Shown: in pieces, positions 38,697 to 52,507 of the stretch
Numbering within the stretch: position 1 is the first letter of the stretch
How the letters are laid out: each line of letters begins with the position of its first letter
Source: Euclidia mi
Taxonomy: Eukaryota > Arthropoda > Insecta > Lepidoptera > Erebidae
Direction: 5' to 3'
NCBI GenBank assembly: GCA_944739405.2
Contig: OX123186.2
Coordinates: 88,081,034-88,145,033 of the forward strand
Length of the DNA stretch: 64,000 nucleotides
Notes under the pieces: generated by a model
Told to the model about the DNA's origin: nothing
The model's input: the letters and a program-made list of their open reading frames with translations, nothing else
Database searches by the model: none
Program-made: the position numbers and the translations under genes

Positions 38697-38740
38697 TGCA
38701 ATACTAGACGTCGCCAGCGGCTTCGCTCGCTAGTGTAATA
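38697..38740 (+). repeat. Fragment of the ACTAG...CTTCG dispersed repeat
   Basis: ACTAGACGTCGCCAGCGGCT followed by TCGCTCGC matches the 5' start of a dispersed repeat common in moths and butterflies. Related starts occur at 57979 and 63454. Only the first 40 bases remain before the GC-rich insert that follows. Confidence 0.4.
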
Positions 38741-38925
38741 CTAGTTCCCCCCCGTGGGATCTCCACCTTGTCGTGGTGGGGGCTCAGTAACCGTGGATTC
38801 GACACCCCTGGTGTAGCTTAAGAGAGATCCCGGGAGAGGACGCTCCGCGTGGGCTTAGAGGGGCCTGCGCAGGATGCGTCCAACGGTGCGGGTGCGAGGG
38901 ACAGTTCTGTCTGTCCCTAATAAAA
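38741..38925. mobile_element. GC-rich insert, possible LINE 5' region fragment
   Basis: About 180 bases of high G+C lie abruptly inside AT-rich DNA. They include GATCTCCACCTTGTCGTGG and end near CAGTTCTGTCTGTCCCTAA. The composition and sharp borders suggest an inserted element. The CACCTTGTCGTGGTGGGGG phrase reminds me of 5' regions of R1-like LINEs, but that is recollection without support from a coding domain. No terminal repeats or duplications are visible. Confidence 0.35.
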
Positions 38926-41900
38926 ATAATATAACGATTGTTTGATAACCAAGATAAAGGATTTTGAAGAACGACATCAAGGATTTTGGGATGAAAACAT
39001 GTTGGGAGATTGGTGATCCATTATAAGAGAAACTGATTAAAAAAACTATAAAAAGAATGCAAAAATTGAGACTCAATTAATAAACGTGAAAAGCTGTAGG
39101 CAGAGGTGAGCAACTAATTAAATAATTAGTCTAATGAAATTTTGTTTTGCATTTGTCGAGGGAAGCAATTTGAATGTTTAGATGTAAAGTGGTTTATCGT
39201 AAACTTAATAGTTAATGGGGTCGCAGCTTTTGTCCCACGTCTACCATCTTGAAAAAAAAAGGGTTAACAAGGTTTATGTCTGGCAAAATGTTTGCTTGGA
39301 CGCATAGAAATATCAAAATGGTACTCATTTATCCAATTGCACTATGTAATGAAGTAGCCGCCAAAGTGGCACACTCGGAAGTCTGTATCTCAGCATAAAT
39401 AAAATAGGAAGATATACATTCAAGTAATAAATAATAAAATAGACAATATCATATTCACATAATCTTTAGAATGGAATAATAAACCGATATTGATATTCAT
39501 AACCCCAATAATGCCTTAACCACAAAGTTCGGGCCGAGTTGAGTGGACTGTGGGTGGTATGAAAATTTGAATATTGGGTCTCAAAACCATACAAACATAT
39601 ATCTCAAACCAAAGGATTCATCATCATCCTAAAGGGTAGACAGCGACTACAGCGGTATTTTCGCAGGTCATCACGGTTGACCTATTGCTGTCTTACGAGC
39701 ACATTTTCGATACCTACACCATTTTGGTGATTAATATATAAAACCCTAAACTAATAAACTGCATGAAAAACCACACCTGGAGTGACCTCTACGAGCCGCA
39801 AACAGAAAAAGAACGCAAAATAATCCTCCTACAGCGAAGCGGCAAACAAACAAAACGAAAGCAAAAACTTACGTAACCCTACCAATGACGCTCTCAAACC
39901 AAGGGAATGAGATCAAAATAGACTCAAGTGTTCCAATATAAAATATTTGGTTATCAAACAATGGATTAGTTAGATAACAACCAAATTGTTTGCCGTTATT
40001 ACTAAAGTTACGATCAGTGGCGGCAAAACAAGATTAAAATCCATGGAGCACAATGGATGGCTAATTTCCATCGCATTGCAAGCCAGTGCTAATAATTATA
40101 AACAGTAGAGATATAACAATACAGTCGCAATTATCGTTCTTGCACGCCTCGGATACTTTCTACGAGAAGAGTCTGCCACAATGAACAATCACATCATTAT
40201 ACTTTTTTGTGTATATTAGTAAAAGTAAACACTTGTGTTTCTTGCGCCTGTACGTATTTTCATAGGAAACGTATACGGTTCAATGGAAAAGTTGTTGGTA
40301 AGACACACAACACTTCACATCAGCCAATAGTACAGACATTGGGCGTAAACAAGAGCTTCGGACCAACTCGTTGTCACACTGTCATATTCAGACCTTCCAA
40401 GACTAGTAAGATAAACTTGTAAGAGATACTAAATAGTTTAATTATTTACCCTACTTTAGGCCTACTTAATTCTTATCGCCTGCTATTATATATATTTGTT
40501 ATTATCTGCTACCTAAAAATATTAAGAAAATACTTCCGTTTTTCCCTCAGAAAAACCTCTAGAATGCCACTATGAACTTCACACGTACACAGGTAACAAG
40601 GTTGAACAACGTCAATTACAATTTCAAAGAGACACGTTTGTGCAATACAGCATGACACCTTTTTGTTGTACTTATTACTTGGATAAATCAAATTACTGAC
40701 GTGCATAATGTTTTACACGTAGCGTTGCGTAAGTTAGGTAAGCAGAGGTGTTGCAGATCATTCAAGCTGATGTTAGGTGTCAATGTGTTTAGGGGCGCGT
40801 CTAGTGACATTTACTGTTTTGTAGACACGCAACCTATAGCCCGAATATATTTCCTTTCCTAGCAGTCGATTATATCTAATATTATAAGTGAGTTTACATA
40901 CGTAAAAACATTTGAATAATTAGTAGCTTCGGTTTATAAGAAGTAGATGCAATAAATATTAGCTTAATTGGATACTATGGATACGGACATGATCCGAATT
41001 ACAGAAAAGTTATATATATCCCGATCGGCCATATAAAAACGGGAAACTTGATCGGTAATTGATATTTAATTTGAATATTCGACATTTATTCGAAGAAAAT
41101 CAGTCTAGGAAAGTTTCAAATTATACATTATTACCCATGAGGTGATTATTTGCCGATTAGTAATTGACAGGTAGATGTACATTCCAACCTATAGATAAAT
41201 CTGTTTTTCTAAACAATCCATTATTATTGTTGATGACGACTGTTATAATAAAATAAAGAAAACTCGGAAACATACCTAAATCGCATTTAGTTAAGTACTT
41301 ATGTGCATATACTCCATTAAGAGCAGTTGAACGATATCGACGAGAAAAGCAAAGGAATTCCAGACTGTCAACTGTACAGCAATATCAGTGTCAGCTAAAA
41401 ACAAGACCAACAAGAAATAAAGGTGACATTGTCTAAATCTCTCAAACCTTCGATGTCCTGAATCGGAGGATACTTTAACCATGGGTATAGGAAAATATTA
41501 TGAAAAGCTACGTGCTGACAGCACTAAGACAGATTTCAATTATTTTAAAGTCATAATTCTCATCATTGCATCGAATAGATTATGTATTGCGGTGGACTTA
41601 AACAAGCTGCTAAGAAATAAAGACAAATGGCACCTAGATTCAGCGAAATAACAATTTGTGGGGATAAACTCTACAACATTCATACCACCAGCCCACCCAG
41701 AGGCGTTTATATCGTCATATGGACGCCAAACCCCACTGTCAAACTTAGTACTTTACTGTGGACAACATGAGTTTTGGTCAACTTCGCAATATCTTTCCAT
41801 TTTAATGGGTTTAATTTAAGGACTTATATTTACAGTCAGGTTGGATTTGAGTTGGGGCTTTTTAAAACTAACGTTACTCTGGAACATATTTTTATTAAGC

Positions 41901-44900
41901 CAGTGCGTATAAATATGCATGACTATTGGAGTCGAGGGGTTCAGCACGCTCAAATAAGCGTTTACCGAGCGTAAATCGATTTATGAAAGGGCACTCATGT
42001 GTGGTGAGTAGTGACCGTGATGGCAATGTATAAAAAAGCACCCCCTTTTATCTTTTAAAAATAAAATTAATTAGTCAGCTTCATAAAACACGAGTTTAAG
42101 CCTACACTCGCTTTCGTCTACCGAAATGGCGATAGCAATAACGATGAGTAATGAATAGAGAGCTGGTTTAATTCGCGCCGCTGCCTGAGCCCACGCACTC
42201 AGTACAACGCGCATCCACTCGGAACAATGCTTACTGGTTTACTTTCTCGATTGACTCATACAATTCATTGCATATGTCTAGCAATACGAATTAGATTAAT
42301 GGCACTGCTCTCAAACAATTTGCTAAAGTACCTATCCATTGTGACAAATACGAAAAAGAGCTTTCGTTGATTATAGTCGCCAGTCAAAATATTAGACGAC
42401 ACTATGTACGTTGAAAACGAAAGTAAAAATGAAAAATGACGGGTGTAGGCGAACGTGTACTAGTGCTGAGTGACGTGACCGTAGCGTTTATTTAGTGACA
42501 GAGATAAAGTAAATAATGATTTCTACGGAAAACGTACAGCCGTAATAAAACCTCGCATTGGCCCTGAGCAGCGCAATGTCCTCGCAAAACCCTTAATTCA
42601 ACAATAGGTGCGTTCTCGACAAAGAAATGACGAAGTTACCGGGTTGGGCATGTGTACATTAAAATAATTGTGTTTCCCCAAAGGGGTAAGGCAGAGATAC
42701 CTATGCATTCTTTGATAACTTATACGTGATAAGGTCTAGAATATTGCTACCAGGCACATTTCAAGTTCAGTGGAAAATTCATTGTTCAACAATGGATCTC
42801 GTGAAATAAAACCAAATTAGTTTGGTTTAAACTTCAGGATAGGCACTTGCGCATGGATACTTCTGAAGCAATATAGTAAACAATACATGTTACAAACAAT
42901 AGAGCACAATCCATAAACATTGATGCTCCAAGTAATGATGGTTTTATAATATGTGAATTATTAGAACAGAACGGCAAACAAAAATGTACTGTTTCCGTGA
43001 AGGAGCCTATAAGCAGAACGACCTTTCAAAATGAATTATTACATCCAGCTGGGTCATTGTCTCAGTAAGTACGAGTATAATTGTGTAGAACAAAGTTCCT
43101 TTCAAAGGTACAAAGGATAGATAGTGTGCAAGGAATACACGGAGGTATGCGAGTGGTGGTATTGTAGCGTGCAATGTGTAGGGCTGCGCGGACGCAAGCA
43201 CACCAATGCACTAATGAACGCGTGTCGCGCCGCTGACCCCCGACCCACGCAGGTTCGACGCCCGGAGTCGTGCCCCCCGGCCCGCCGGCTCAACCCGCCA
43301 GGCCCTTACACTTCCAGGACGATGTCAGACAGTTTTATCAACTTTAATCAGCGCCGTACGACCACGACCACTTCTTGTTTACACAGCCCACTTGCTCAAT
43401 ACGCGCTTATGTAAACACACATAATAATTATCAAATGTTACATTAATTACCGTACATCCTGTTTAGTCTCTTAATAGCTAGTTACGGCTTAATACGCACC
43501 ATGTAACACGCAACGTGAAAGGTCGACTATGAAAATTGTATACGGTTGTGGTTGACAACGAACTACTAAGTATTCCTAGGTCACTACAAAAAATATGCGC
43601 GGTTTCATGCAGGCGGTTTCTTTATTAAAAATTATGACTCTGTACGTGCTACAAATATCTGCAGTCAGTCAATCACATGTGCAGTTTTTCCTGACAGGAT
43701 AATGAAAGTATTGGTCAGGTTACAAATCGATATAATCAATAATAACGGTTACAATAATTATTTACTTCTCTGTGTTATCCATAATTAATCATTTTGTGTT
43801 TTTGGTGTTTCCGTGTTTATGATGTTGGGCCCAACTTCCGAATATATTTTACTTAAATATTATAATTACGGCAATATGCTGTACCAAATAGCAAAACTTC
43901 ATATAACACAAGACGCAGTTTTGCTTTGACACTGAACAGATGGTCAGAAAAGGCTAGACATTGACTTGAAAACAAAAGGTAATGATATCAAACAAACACA
44001 TGAGTTCAATTAAATTTCTCCAATATCCGTCGTATTTCCTGGTGCTGGATCGTTAGACGGGTATGGATAAACGAAAAAAGCTACGCGTTTTCCTATAATT
44101 GTCTCAAACGACAGAGGTGCGCGTGCACCTGCTAGCAATTACACAAAGTGGACATGTGCACTTAAAAACAACGAGCCGAGATACCGGCCAAACCTGTCAT
44201 CCGCCGAGTGAAACTAGATGTGGCTTACTGTACTTATTATCATCATTATTATATAGCACTTTAAGGAAACCATATAATGTTATATAATTAATATATCCCT
44301 GTTACGATTGAAAATATTGAACTACTAAGCTTACTTTCAACGTTTACTGAGGCAAATAATTGTAAATACCATCAATTTATTTCTAATTTCAAGGAAATAA
44401 GTTTTGAAAGTTTCAATTCCGTTAAGTAGTTTCGAAAGTATTTTTTTATTATTAGCATTTCCAACTTATCTTTGGGTGAACACATAAGAAACATCCTTTG
44501 TATGAGTAAGCGCCTGCTTGAATCGCTAACTTGGGCAACTAAATTTATTGTAAAGGATAACAACAAAATCATAACGGTGGTCGATTCCCTGGCACAATGA
44601 CGGGACGCTAGATCTGGTTTAGACGGGAGGAGTCTTTGTCTCGTGTCGGAGCGGTGCGCACGAGCGGCCTACGTGTTTGGGGGTAACGGTGGGGGGAGTG
44701 GCGCAATGGCGAGAGGTGCATAATTCGCGTCCGCAGCCTCAGACAGTGGGCACAGTGGCCCTCGGGAGTCAATGTACTGCGGGACCGGTTCACTAATCGA
44801 TCCAGCACCGGCTGGCCCCGCTCCTGTCCGCACCTAAACGCGACTAACGGCTCCTTCGCAACCAGACACGACCAGATATCGTGGCACGGTGCACTAAGTG

Positions 44901-44907
44901 TATTTCT
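38926..44907. other. Long stretch without supported genes; two GC-rich islands
   Basis: A 37-codon frame from an ATG at 39763 (MKNHTWSDLYEP...) ends at 39876 and is too short to support alone. Short echoes of the SINE/RTE tail (GTAGGCAGAGGTG-like) occur near 39096 and 40738, and a better one at 42671-42697. GC-rich islands at about 43200-43330 and 44590-44870 could be promoters of unannotated transcripts. Their open frames have no recognisable content. Confidence 0.4.
42671..42697 (-). mobile_element. Small fragment of the RTE/SINE-type 3' tail
   Basis: TTTCCCCAAAGGGGTAAGGC followed by AGAG is the same orientation and nearly the same sequence as the tail of the SINE at 54687-54954 (TATCCCCGAAGGGGTAGGC then AGAG). 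No tRNA-like head is attached, so only the 3' end remains. Confidence 0.5.
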
Positions 44908-44916
44908 TCAACTTAC

Positions 44917-45093
44917 TCGTGCATCGCACTTGTAGAAGCTATTGCTATACTGCTTTGCATCCGAGATACTGCTGCTAGCATGCACAAATACGCTTAGTAA
45001 TAAAATTTTAAGTATTGTATGAACAGACTCGTTTAAATTATTCGCTTCATACCAGCACACGTTACATACAAAGTCAGTGTAGTCTGAACACAT
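44917..45093 (-). CDS. Weak candidate exon with a signal-peptide-like segment and strong donor
   Basis: On the minus strand an ATG at 45093 opens 59 codons and reaches CACGA|GTAAGT, a near-consensus donor, in phase 0. Residues about 27-42 (ILKILLLSVFVHASSS) look like the hydrophobic core and cleavage region of a secretion signal, followed by a short mature part ending YKCDAR. The hydrophobic core is too far from the ATG for a normal signal peptide, so the real start may be on another exon. There is no recognised family. Confidence 0.2.
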
Positions 45094-48089
45094 ACAAGCC
45101 TTTTATTTAAAAATACATTACTTTAGAATGTGATTCTGGGTCTGAGAAACCAACACCCAGTCGACTACATAACCTATACGTGCTATCCTACATTTAAAAT
45201 TGGTGTACAGTGTCCAATCAAGTGCTCGATGCACTTGTAACAGATACATGGCATGCTAACCAAGGATTTTCTTTCAAAAACATGTAAGACCACCCTAATG
45301 CTGCACATGCAACCACACACAACTCTCTTCCAATACAAATAGCATCCTGGTGTTTAGTAATAACAGGAGTTTGTCGTCATAAATAGGGGACATGTTGATA
45401 CACCGCTGTCTGTTTGGTAATAACTATTCAACATACCACCTATACGTCATTATGTCACCGTAATGAACGTTTAGCCTGAAACGCTCGATGGCTGTGTACG
45501 CGCAATTTTCTATAAACCGATTAAAATGACATCCGTAACCCCTCGAGTTGGTTTCCGGGGAAGTAATAATAGTGCTATTGTTCGAAGGTACCCTCCGTAG
45601 TCAATCGTCGGTATAATGCAACCCGTCATAAATGTTTGTACACAAGCTTCAGTGCACAGTGGTCAGTTGACCATCAACAACCACGTCATTGCTTATGTGG
45701 AGGGGTATTGTAAGGTTCATCACCACAGGTCATAGCGGAGTTTGATCTATAGACTATAAACTCTTAGGGCAGCATAGCTCAACGTCTTTCTTCGGTCTTT
45801 TTGGGGTTATTATTAAGCGGGTTTATAACAACAGTTTACCTATTTGCTTTGTTGCTGGTATATGTATAAAAATAATAAGTCTAGAATGCCGTGCATAATA
45901 TCTAGTGTTTTGGTATAGAAGCATATTGGCAAGAGAAAAATTAGCATAGCATCTTTGTTCATCTGTGTCACAATACAAAACAAACACATATGTTTTCTTT
46001 GTTTAAGTAATATATTTAGACTAAGTCAAACAAACTGAGGGCTGAGAAAATCAGAACAACAAGGGTCATTCATGTAACGGGGTCCTACGTCGACAATCCG
46101 CGTCACATAGTTTATATATTTAGATCATATAACGTTTGTTATTGCGAACATGGGCTCGGATAAATATAAGTCGTAGCTATCGTTGGAATGATTTACAAAC
46201 TATCCAAGTAGGGCCAAGATGACTGATTTATACGATTCAAATACTAATAAACTACGCGACCGCTCGGCTAGCTCAAATATTGTTTTATAACTATTAATAT
46301 TTATGACTACGAGCATTTTACACCCGTGTTCTATAAACTAATGCCATATAATGTTATACATCACGCCTGCCAAGACCAAAATAAAAGGCAGTTTCTTAAA
46401 ATGTGGTCTGTTTTGCATAAAATTTTAATCTTGTGAAAGGGGCAAACTTCGTCCCCTATCGACTGTCCGGTTTTAAACGCCTGTGGTATAAGTTGAAATT
46501 TCTAAACAAACACGGCCATTTGCCAGTAGCTAACACTAGCACACTTATTAATATTCGTCTGATATACCCATAGTACCAATAGACAAAGCCGCTGTGTAAC
46601 CAAAAGCTTCTTTCGCTTTGAATAACAACTTTCATGATAATTACTAACGAGACAGTTTGTCCTTATTGCGAGACGGCCAAAAAATTTTTCATAGAGTACT
46701 TATATTTTTTATGAAACAAACAAATGTTTTGCTCAGCTTTACTATCAAACTTGGTACTTAGGATTGCCAAGATGGCATGTGGCTGCGTCAAAACAATATA
46801 AAGACATTCCACATACTAAGAGCGTAAAATAAACAAAGTAATCGTACAAAACGATCCCGCCGACAGATGTCTCAATCAACAAGCAATTTGGCAAAATATA
46901 AATCTAATATTAGAAAAATACGTTCCGTATGGCTGGTGTTAATTTTGTTCAGTCAATGATACGTTTTAGTGGCGTGATAAATCGTCGAGCTCTCACTGAA
47001 CGCTCGTTGAGTCCGTCACATGTAACCGTTCTTCTTGCAATTATGTCGAGTATACAGCCAGCCGGAATAAATAACTATCTTTATGAATGTGTTTAGATGA
47101 AGCGCTCGACTAGCCGATAATGCAGATAAATGTCGGATTGAGCTATTCTATGTGTAGAATCAGTTTGAGGCGTCGTCATTATTCTAACCTTTACTACAAC
47201 TATTTCCCATAAAGTTTGAGGTTTGAGTGTAAGCAGATTCACCTAAATATACGCCACCACAAAGCAAGTATGATATCAAACTAGAATAAATGAACCTTTC
47301 TCAAACAGTTTTTTTTACAGTGTCACAGCAAAAATGTAACATTCTTTTAAGGGCTTGCCAAAGACGGGAGTAGGTATGGGCAAATCTATAGATTATGTAG
47401 CGCATTACATACAACAACTTTAGGGTAACTTATTTGAAGATTTACGCCTAGCTATAACTGAATTGAGCATAAACGGGCAGATACGTTGCAGGCAGTCGCA
47501 GCACCGAAAACGCTTATATACATTTACTTATATACAGTTATTGCATTAACATTGTCGGATCGTTCGCGACTGTTTAGTTCTTGCTCCACTGGTTACGTTC
47601 GACTTTACTTAAAAGGAATAGGTACTCTATATTATATAACTCTGTTTATTACTGCAACGGCTGTTAGTAATACAACGTAACATATAGTTTAGCATCACGC
47701 GACTATACTTGATATGGATTAGGTACAGCTAGCTTCATTAAAATATTGCTTAAATGGAACAAAAATGTTGCTGAAATAAAATGCCTACTAGATACTGAAA
47801 CCAACTTTTACAACAATTATAAGCACTTGTATGTACTTCATTCCTTTTTACTATACCTACGGATCTGCACATACAGAAACAATCATACCTTCAGATCTTA
47901 CAATCATCATAATATAAAGACTACTCGAGGGACCATTAACACCACGAAGATCGTCTTAAACCAATAAGACAAAAGAAGGTAATTTAAAAGCACACGTTTT
48001 GTAGTGATTAGTGATTATACACGCAGTATTACGGCACTAGAACAACGATCCGTCATAATGATATAACAGTGCATGCACTAACGCAATAA
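45094..48089. other. AT-rich stretch without recognisable features
   Basis: All frames are short and no transposon ends or strong splice-site pairs were noticed. Confidence 0.45.
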
Positions 48090-48305
48090 AAGCATGCACG
48101 GCCCAGACGGCGTGTCGAAGAAGACCCTGATAAAGCCCTCGCAAAGCTACGGCGACGCGAGGCCGATGCGTTCAGTGAGCTATTGTTCAATTACCAGGAT
48201 ATGATGAGACGCGACCTCGCCATCATAATCCAATATGTTAGCAAGGAAACGATTTTCTTTAATGACTATTACCTTGTGTCTGTGTCAAAACATAAAATGG
48301 TGTGA
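48090..48305 (+). CDS. Candidate internal exon, Arg/Glu/Asp-rich, unrecognised
   Basis: The plus-strand frame is open from after a TAA at 48087 to a TGA at 48303-48305, 71 codons. It has no early ATG, so it would have to be an internal exon or a decayed gene. The first 45 codons read ARPRRRVEEDPDKALAKLRR and continue with an amphipathic helix-like, charged sequence (READAFSELLFNYQDMMRRD). G+C is well above the flanks and many third positions are C or G. Past about 48235 the sequence becomes AT-rich; a donor there would have to be TAT|GTTAGC. CACTAAC at 48077-48083 could be a branch point, but there is no clear pyrimidine tract. I do not recognise the family. Confidence 0.3.
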   Translation, partial: KHARPRRRVEEDPDKALAKLRRREADAFSELLFNYQDMMRRDLAIIIQYVSKETIFFNDYYLVSVSKHKMV

Positions 48306-51152
48306 CAGCGTGCAGACGCATTGAGGAAGTAGCAACATCAAAAGTTAATATTTTCCCACCGAATAAAGAGAATAATCATTAGGATTTCGTGATGTTTCGC
48401 TCGAAGCGTGCAAAAAACGCGCCATGTGTAAAACAAAGTAGGAAGCACGAGTAGTGCAGGTAGTATTCGGGCTAACGAACGCGCAACAGGCGAGTGGCAT
48501 AAATCCCCCATCGGATTATATCGGACGTCGCCATACGAGGCATAAATCGAGGCAGCGGGCGTTCCGCCTCGCGACATGGAAAGCGTTTCTTGGCCGAGAT
48601 CTACGCAGATCACGCCAGATAAATCTCGCTCAACGCGTGCCGTACCGAAGCCGGGGTGCGGTGAAATCTAAAATATTATAAATTGCATTAAATATTACTG
48701 CGTTATTATTTATCATAAAACACATTTTACTAACGAATGATCAATCATAGCAAAGCTACTCGAAATATCATTTCATATTATTATAAATTATAACGTATAC
48801 TACTGATTGTATGTATATTTGTTTCAACGTATAACAATGGTGTTGGTATTGCGTCCAACATTGTGTGCAGACTCGAACTACCGAACAAGAATGCTGAACG
48901 TTAAAAGCTCAGGGACCGGTTGTGGATAGTCGTACTAGCAGCTTGCAAAAAGCTCGGCGTGGGCCGCAGCTGCACCTACCTACTGCACTTCTAGTTTTAC
49001 TGTGTCAAGAACAACACCTCTCGCCCCCGGCCCGCGCGCCGCGCGCCTCTCGCGACTATAACATTTGTCACCTGAATAATACAACACCAGCTCTTGCGAC
49101 AATTGGTGCTCGCCGTGGATGTACGCAATCACCGGCCATTGCTCACAACGTGTTGCACTTTTCACTAAATAACAATGCCGTTTGGAAGCTTCCTTATTTA
49201 GCAACTGTCTTACCGTTTCAAAAACAATAGCCGGCTTGGAACCGTTTTGCGTTACAATAACAAAAAGTAATGTCATGAGCCTAACTGGAGTTAGGAATTT
49301 CCCAACGAATTCGAGATGACGTGTCGTGAGTGAAAACCAAAATCATTGTTTGCTCACAGATAAAATAAAGATTACCGTTTTAGTAAATGACCTTTCCTTG
49401 GCATACAATAGTTGCAAAATACAAGAAAATGAAAACATATTATCGACACGTACATACACATCATGTGTGCGTTTACAGTATGCGAATAAAAATATCGTCC
49501 GTCGCTTACTCAACGCCTTGTGATTACCACTCAACATATGTATAGTTGGCGATTGTTATAAATTACAGTTTGGTATTAGCCGTGGTATCCTTGAGTCAGT
49601 GTCGGCCGATTGAAGAAATCATTTTCACAACACGTACTCGCGCAATTTGCCGACAAACCGGCAATTACTGTCGCCGGCCCTTTGTGCTAAATATCAATTT
49701 ATAGCCCTGTGCGATGAATTCGTTATATTACATGTACATAGGCTCTTTAAGCCGGAACACTCGGCCGGGGTTCAGTGGACTCTTGGACAATGTAATTGTA
49801 AATTCAATTGCCAGTCTACAATATAACTTAGCTATAATAACATGCACACGACAATGAACTGTTCTGTGTTTTATGTTTATAAACCGCAAACATGACACAC
49901 TGGTAAAACGTTAAACACTACTGTCGACCTGAATGCATCTATAAAGAAATGGAGACAGAAAAACGACCCCACGTTGTGGGAAATCAATGCCACAAAAACA
50001 AACGTCGGTCGTTGGTAAGCTAACCTACTTAACAAAAACCCAATTAAGATTGTCAGTGACAACACAACACACCGAATGTTTCCAAAATGCATTTAAAAAG
50101 ATACGTTCAGCTACCAGAATGCAAAAACAGAACTGGATTCGGTGGTAATGCTACGATGCGTGCAGAACTTATTTACAAATGTATATATTCAATCAATCCA
50201 ATGAAGTCATTTACAGTAAGTTTCGTGTACTCGTCCACCATTTCATAAATAATTAATGATAATGTCGTAACCGTTTAAACTGTCTACAATCAGTGCTGAT
50301 TGTTAAGAGGGATACGACTGTGTTATAATTTTGTTTAACTTATTCTCGTGTCAACAGTCCTCGAAGATTTCTGAGAGACGAGACGATAAATAATGTGGTT
50401 TATTATCCATTATTGATTCATACAAAATAAAAGGAAAACGAAATATGTTCACAAGTCGTGTAAGCACAAAGCTCGTAAAGTAAAACTTGGTTAATAGGGT
50501 AAACGAATGTCAATGTTAGCGTGGACAATCGGAGAAAAAGTCAAGTGCGTTCCCACGAGCCGCCACGCGAGGAAGGCCGCTACGTTAATCAGAGTCGTGT
50601 GACAGCGGTACCATAGGTTGACTTGGCAATTTGTACAACAACAACCACCTACTTAATCATACAGTAATTGATTGGCACCTCTTGACGAGCCAACAAAAAG
50701 ACACCGACTGGCCAGCGATTGCAACTACATACAATTTTTTGTAAAGATTCTGTAAAATCACTTATTTATCGCTGTACTGAGCCACATTCACATAAATTTC
50801 GGTGCGATGTCTTGCGTCAGACGTTTCGGATGAACTTCGTACGCATAAAGAAACAAGATTGCAATGGCGAGATAATTTCTTATTTATGCTGACAACGAGA
50901 GAGAACAAAGCCGATGGGTGTCCGCAAATAATTATTTTATACCAACATCATGACATTGTTATCTGTATTTTCATTATGTGCTAACATTTTAAAATAATGA
51001 TGGCACTTTCAAGTTACATACCTAATAATTTAAATATAATGAGATGATATGATATGTTTTGTGGTTTAGCAGATTTAAAATAACAATTAAAAAACAAACC
51101 GTGTAAAATAGGATGTTACTTTTTGTGTTATTATTTTTATTAATGATATTGA

Positions 51153-51185
51153 TACAAGTACTGTGTTATGGACACAGTACTTGTA
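51153..51185. repeat. 14-bp inverted repeat with a 5-base loop
   Basis: TACAAGTACTGTGT (51153-51166) and ACACAGTACTTGTA (51172-51185) are exact reverse complements around TATGG. Confidence 0.8.
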
Positions 51186-52477
51186 CGAATAGGTTAAATT
51201 GAGAAGATGATTTATCACGATACACAAAACAAAAAAAATATGTACAAGGCTTCGTACAACGGGTTTTGCTCAGTTGTACGGCTGCTTATGAAAAGTTTCC
51301 ATTAATTGTAATTAAAAGGTTTAAACTTTACAACAAATTGGATATAATTTTATGCGGTGACGGTAGAATAATTCTTTAATATCTTAAAATTTTCTTATCT
51401 ATAGCTATCGAATTATTACACCTGCATCATAATTAATATAAACACCAAAAGAAGAATCAGCCTATTTTTCTATTTAATAAATATGTATATAATTATAATG
51501 CAGTGTATTTAAAACTACTCGTTCTATTTCAGATCTGAATTGCCGAAAGAAAACGTAATTTTTTAAAATTCTATATCCAAGAGTTTTAAGGCAAAATAAT
51601 AAACTGGTCCAACTAATGTACCAGTTACAATGATTGAATGCAGTTGATAAGAGTGGATGATCGCGTGATAACACGTCGTATATAAGACTAACAATCACTC
51701 CGGCCAGGCTATCAACTAACTGCACAAGAAACATGATTTATATACACATTGCATTTCTTTCACAAATTAATAACACATAATAGAAAACTGCCGTTATTTA
51801 ATAGTTGTTTTTGTGTTGTACAGCGATCTGTACAGTAAATATATAGAACATGATTTTATTAATATTAATAATTAGTACCTATACAACGTCACTGACTAAC
51901 GATGCCAGTTTCTTAGATTCGTTGACGGTCCACTTTGATAACCATTTATTAATCTAAACATGCACGTCATTAAGTCTTATTTTACTCTTCTCTTACTTCT
52001 TGCCTCTCTCCCTAATTTACTCTAAGCTCTTTGGAAATAGGGCAGTGGGCACTTTAAGACTGATCAATACTAATATAATAATGCTAAAGGGGTTGCTTGT
52101 TTAAACGCTCTAATCTATGGCATACCTATATAATCGGTTTTGAAAAGATTTTTACAACTTGCAGCAGAATTATTAAGTCAGTTTGTAGCGTATGTGAGAT
52201 CACGACTTTAGAAGCCCGAAAGAAAACTAAGCAATATAATCAGATTACATAATAAACTATAAATTATGAAATCATAAAAATAAATATTTATTGGTGTCTT
52301 TCTAATCTGTGTACTGATTCAGTTTCCTCAATTTTGCTATTTCCTAAACATCCGTCGACGGTAAAATAATAAATATCTAAATTTATCACATCGCCTGCTA
52401 CTTTTCACACAAGAAATCCGAGCCTGTAGAAATAGAACACAAGATAGAGTTCTAGCTAACCCAACCTAGCACTTACT

Positions 52478-52507
52478 AAACACGCAAGTCATTTGACTTG
52501 CGTGTTT
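52478..52507. repeat. 14-bp inverted repeat with a 2-base loop
   Basis: AAACACGCAAGTCA (52478-52491) and TGACTTGCGTGTTT (52494-52507) are exact reverse complements separated by TT, a near-perfect palindrome. Confidence 0.8.

Noticed and set aside
39763..39876. Frame of 37 codons (MKNHTWSDLYEP...)
   Set aside because: It is too short, with no splice signals or recognised homology. Composition alone is not enough.
43124..43414. Frame of 96 codons in a GC-rich island
   Set aside because: GC-rich islands give long chance frames on both strands. No start context, domain or splice site supports it.
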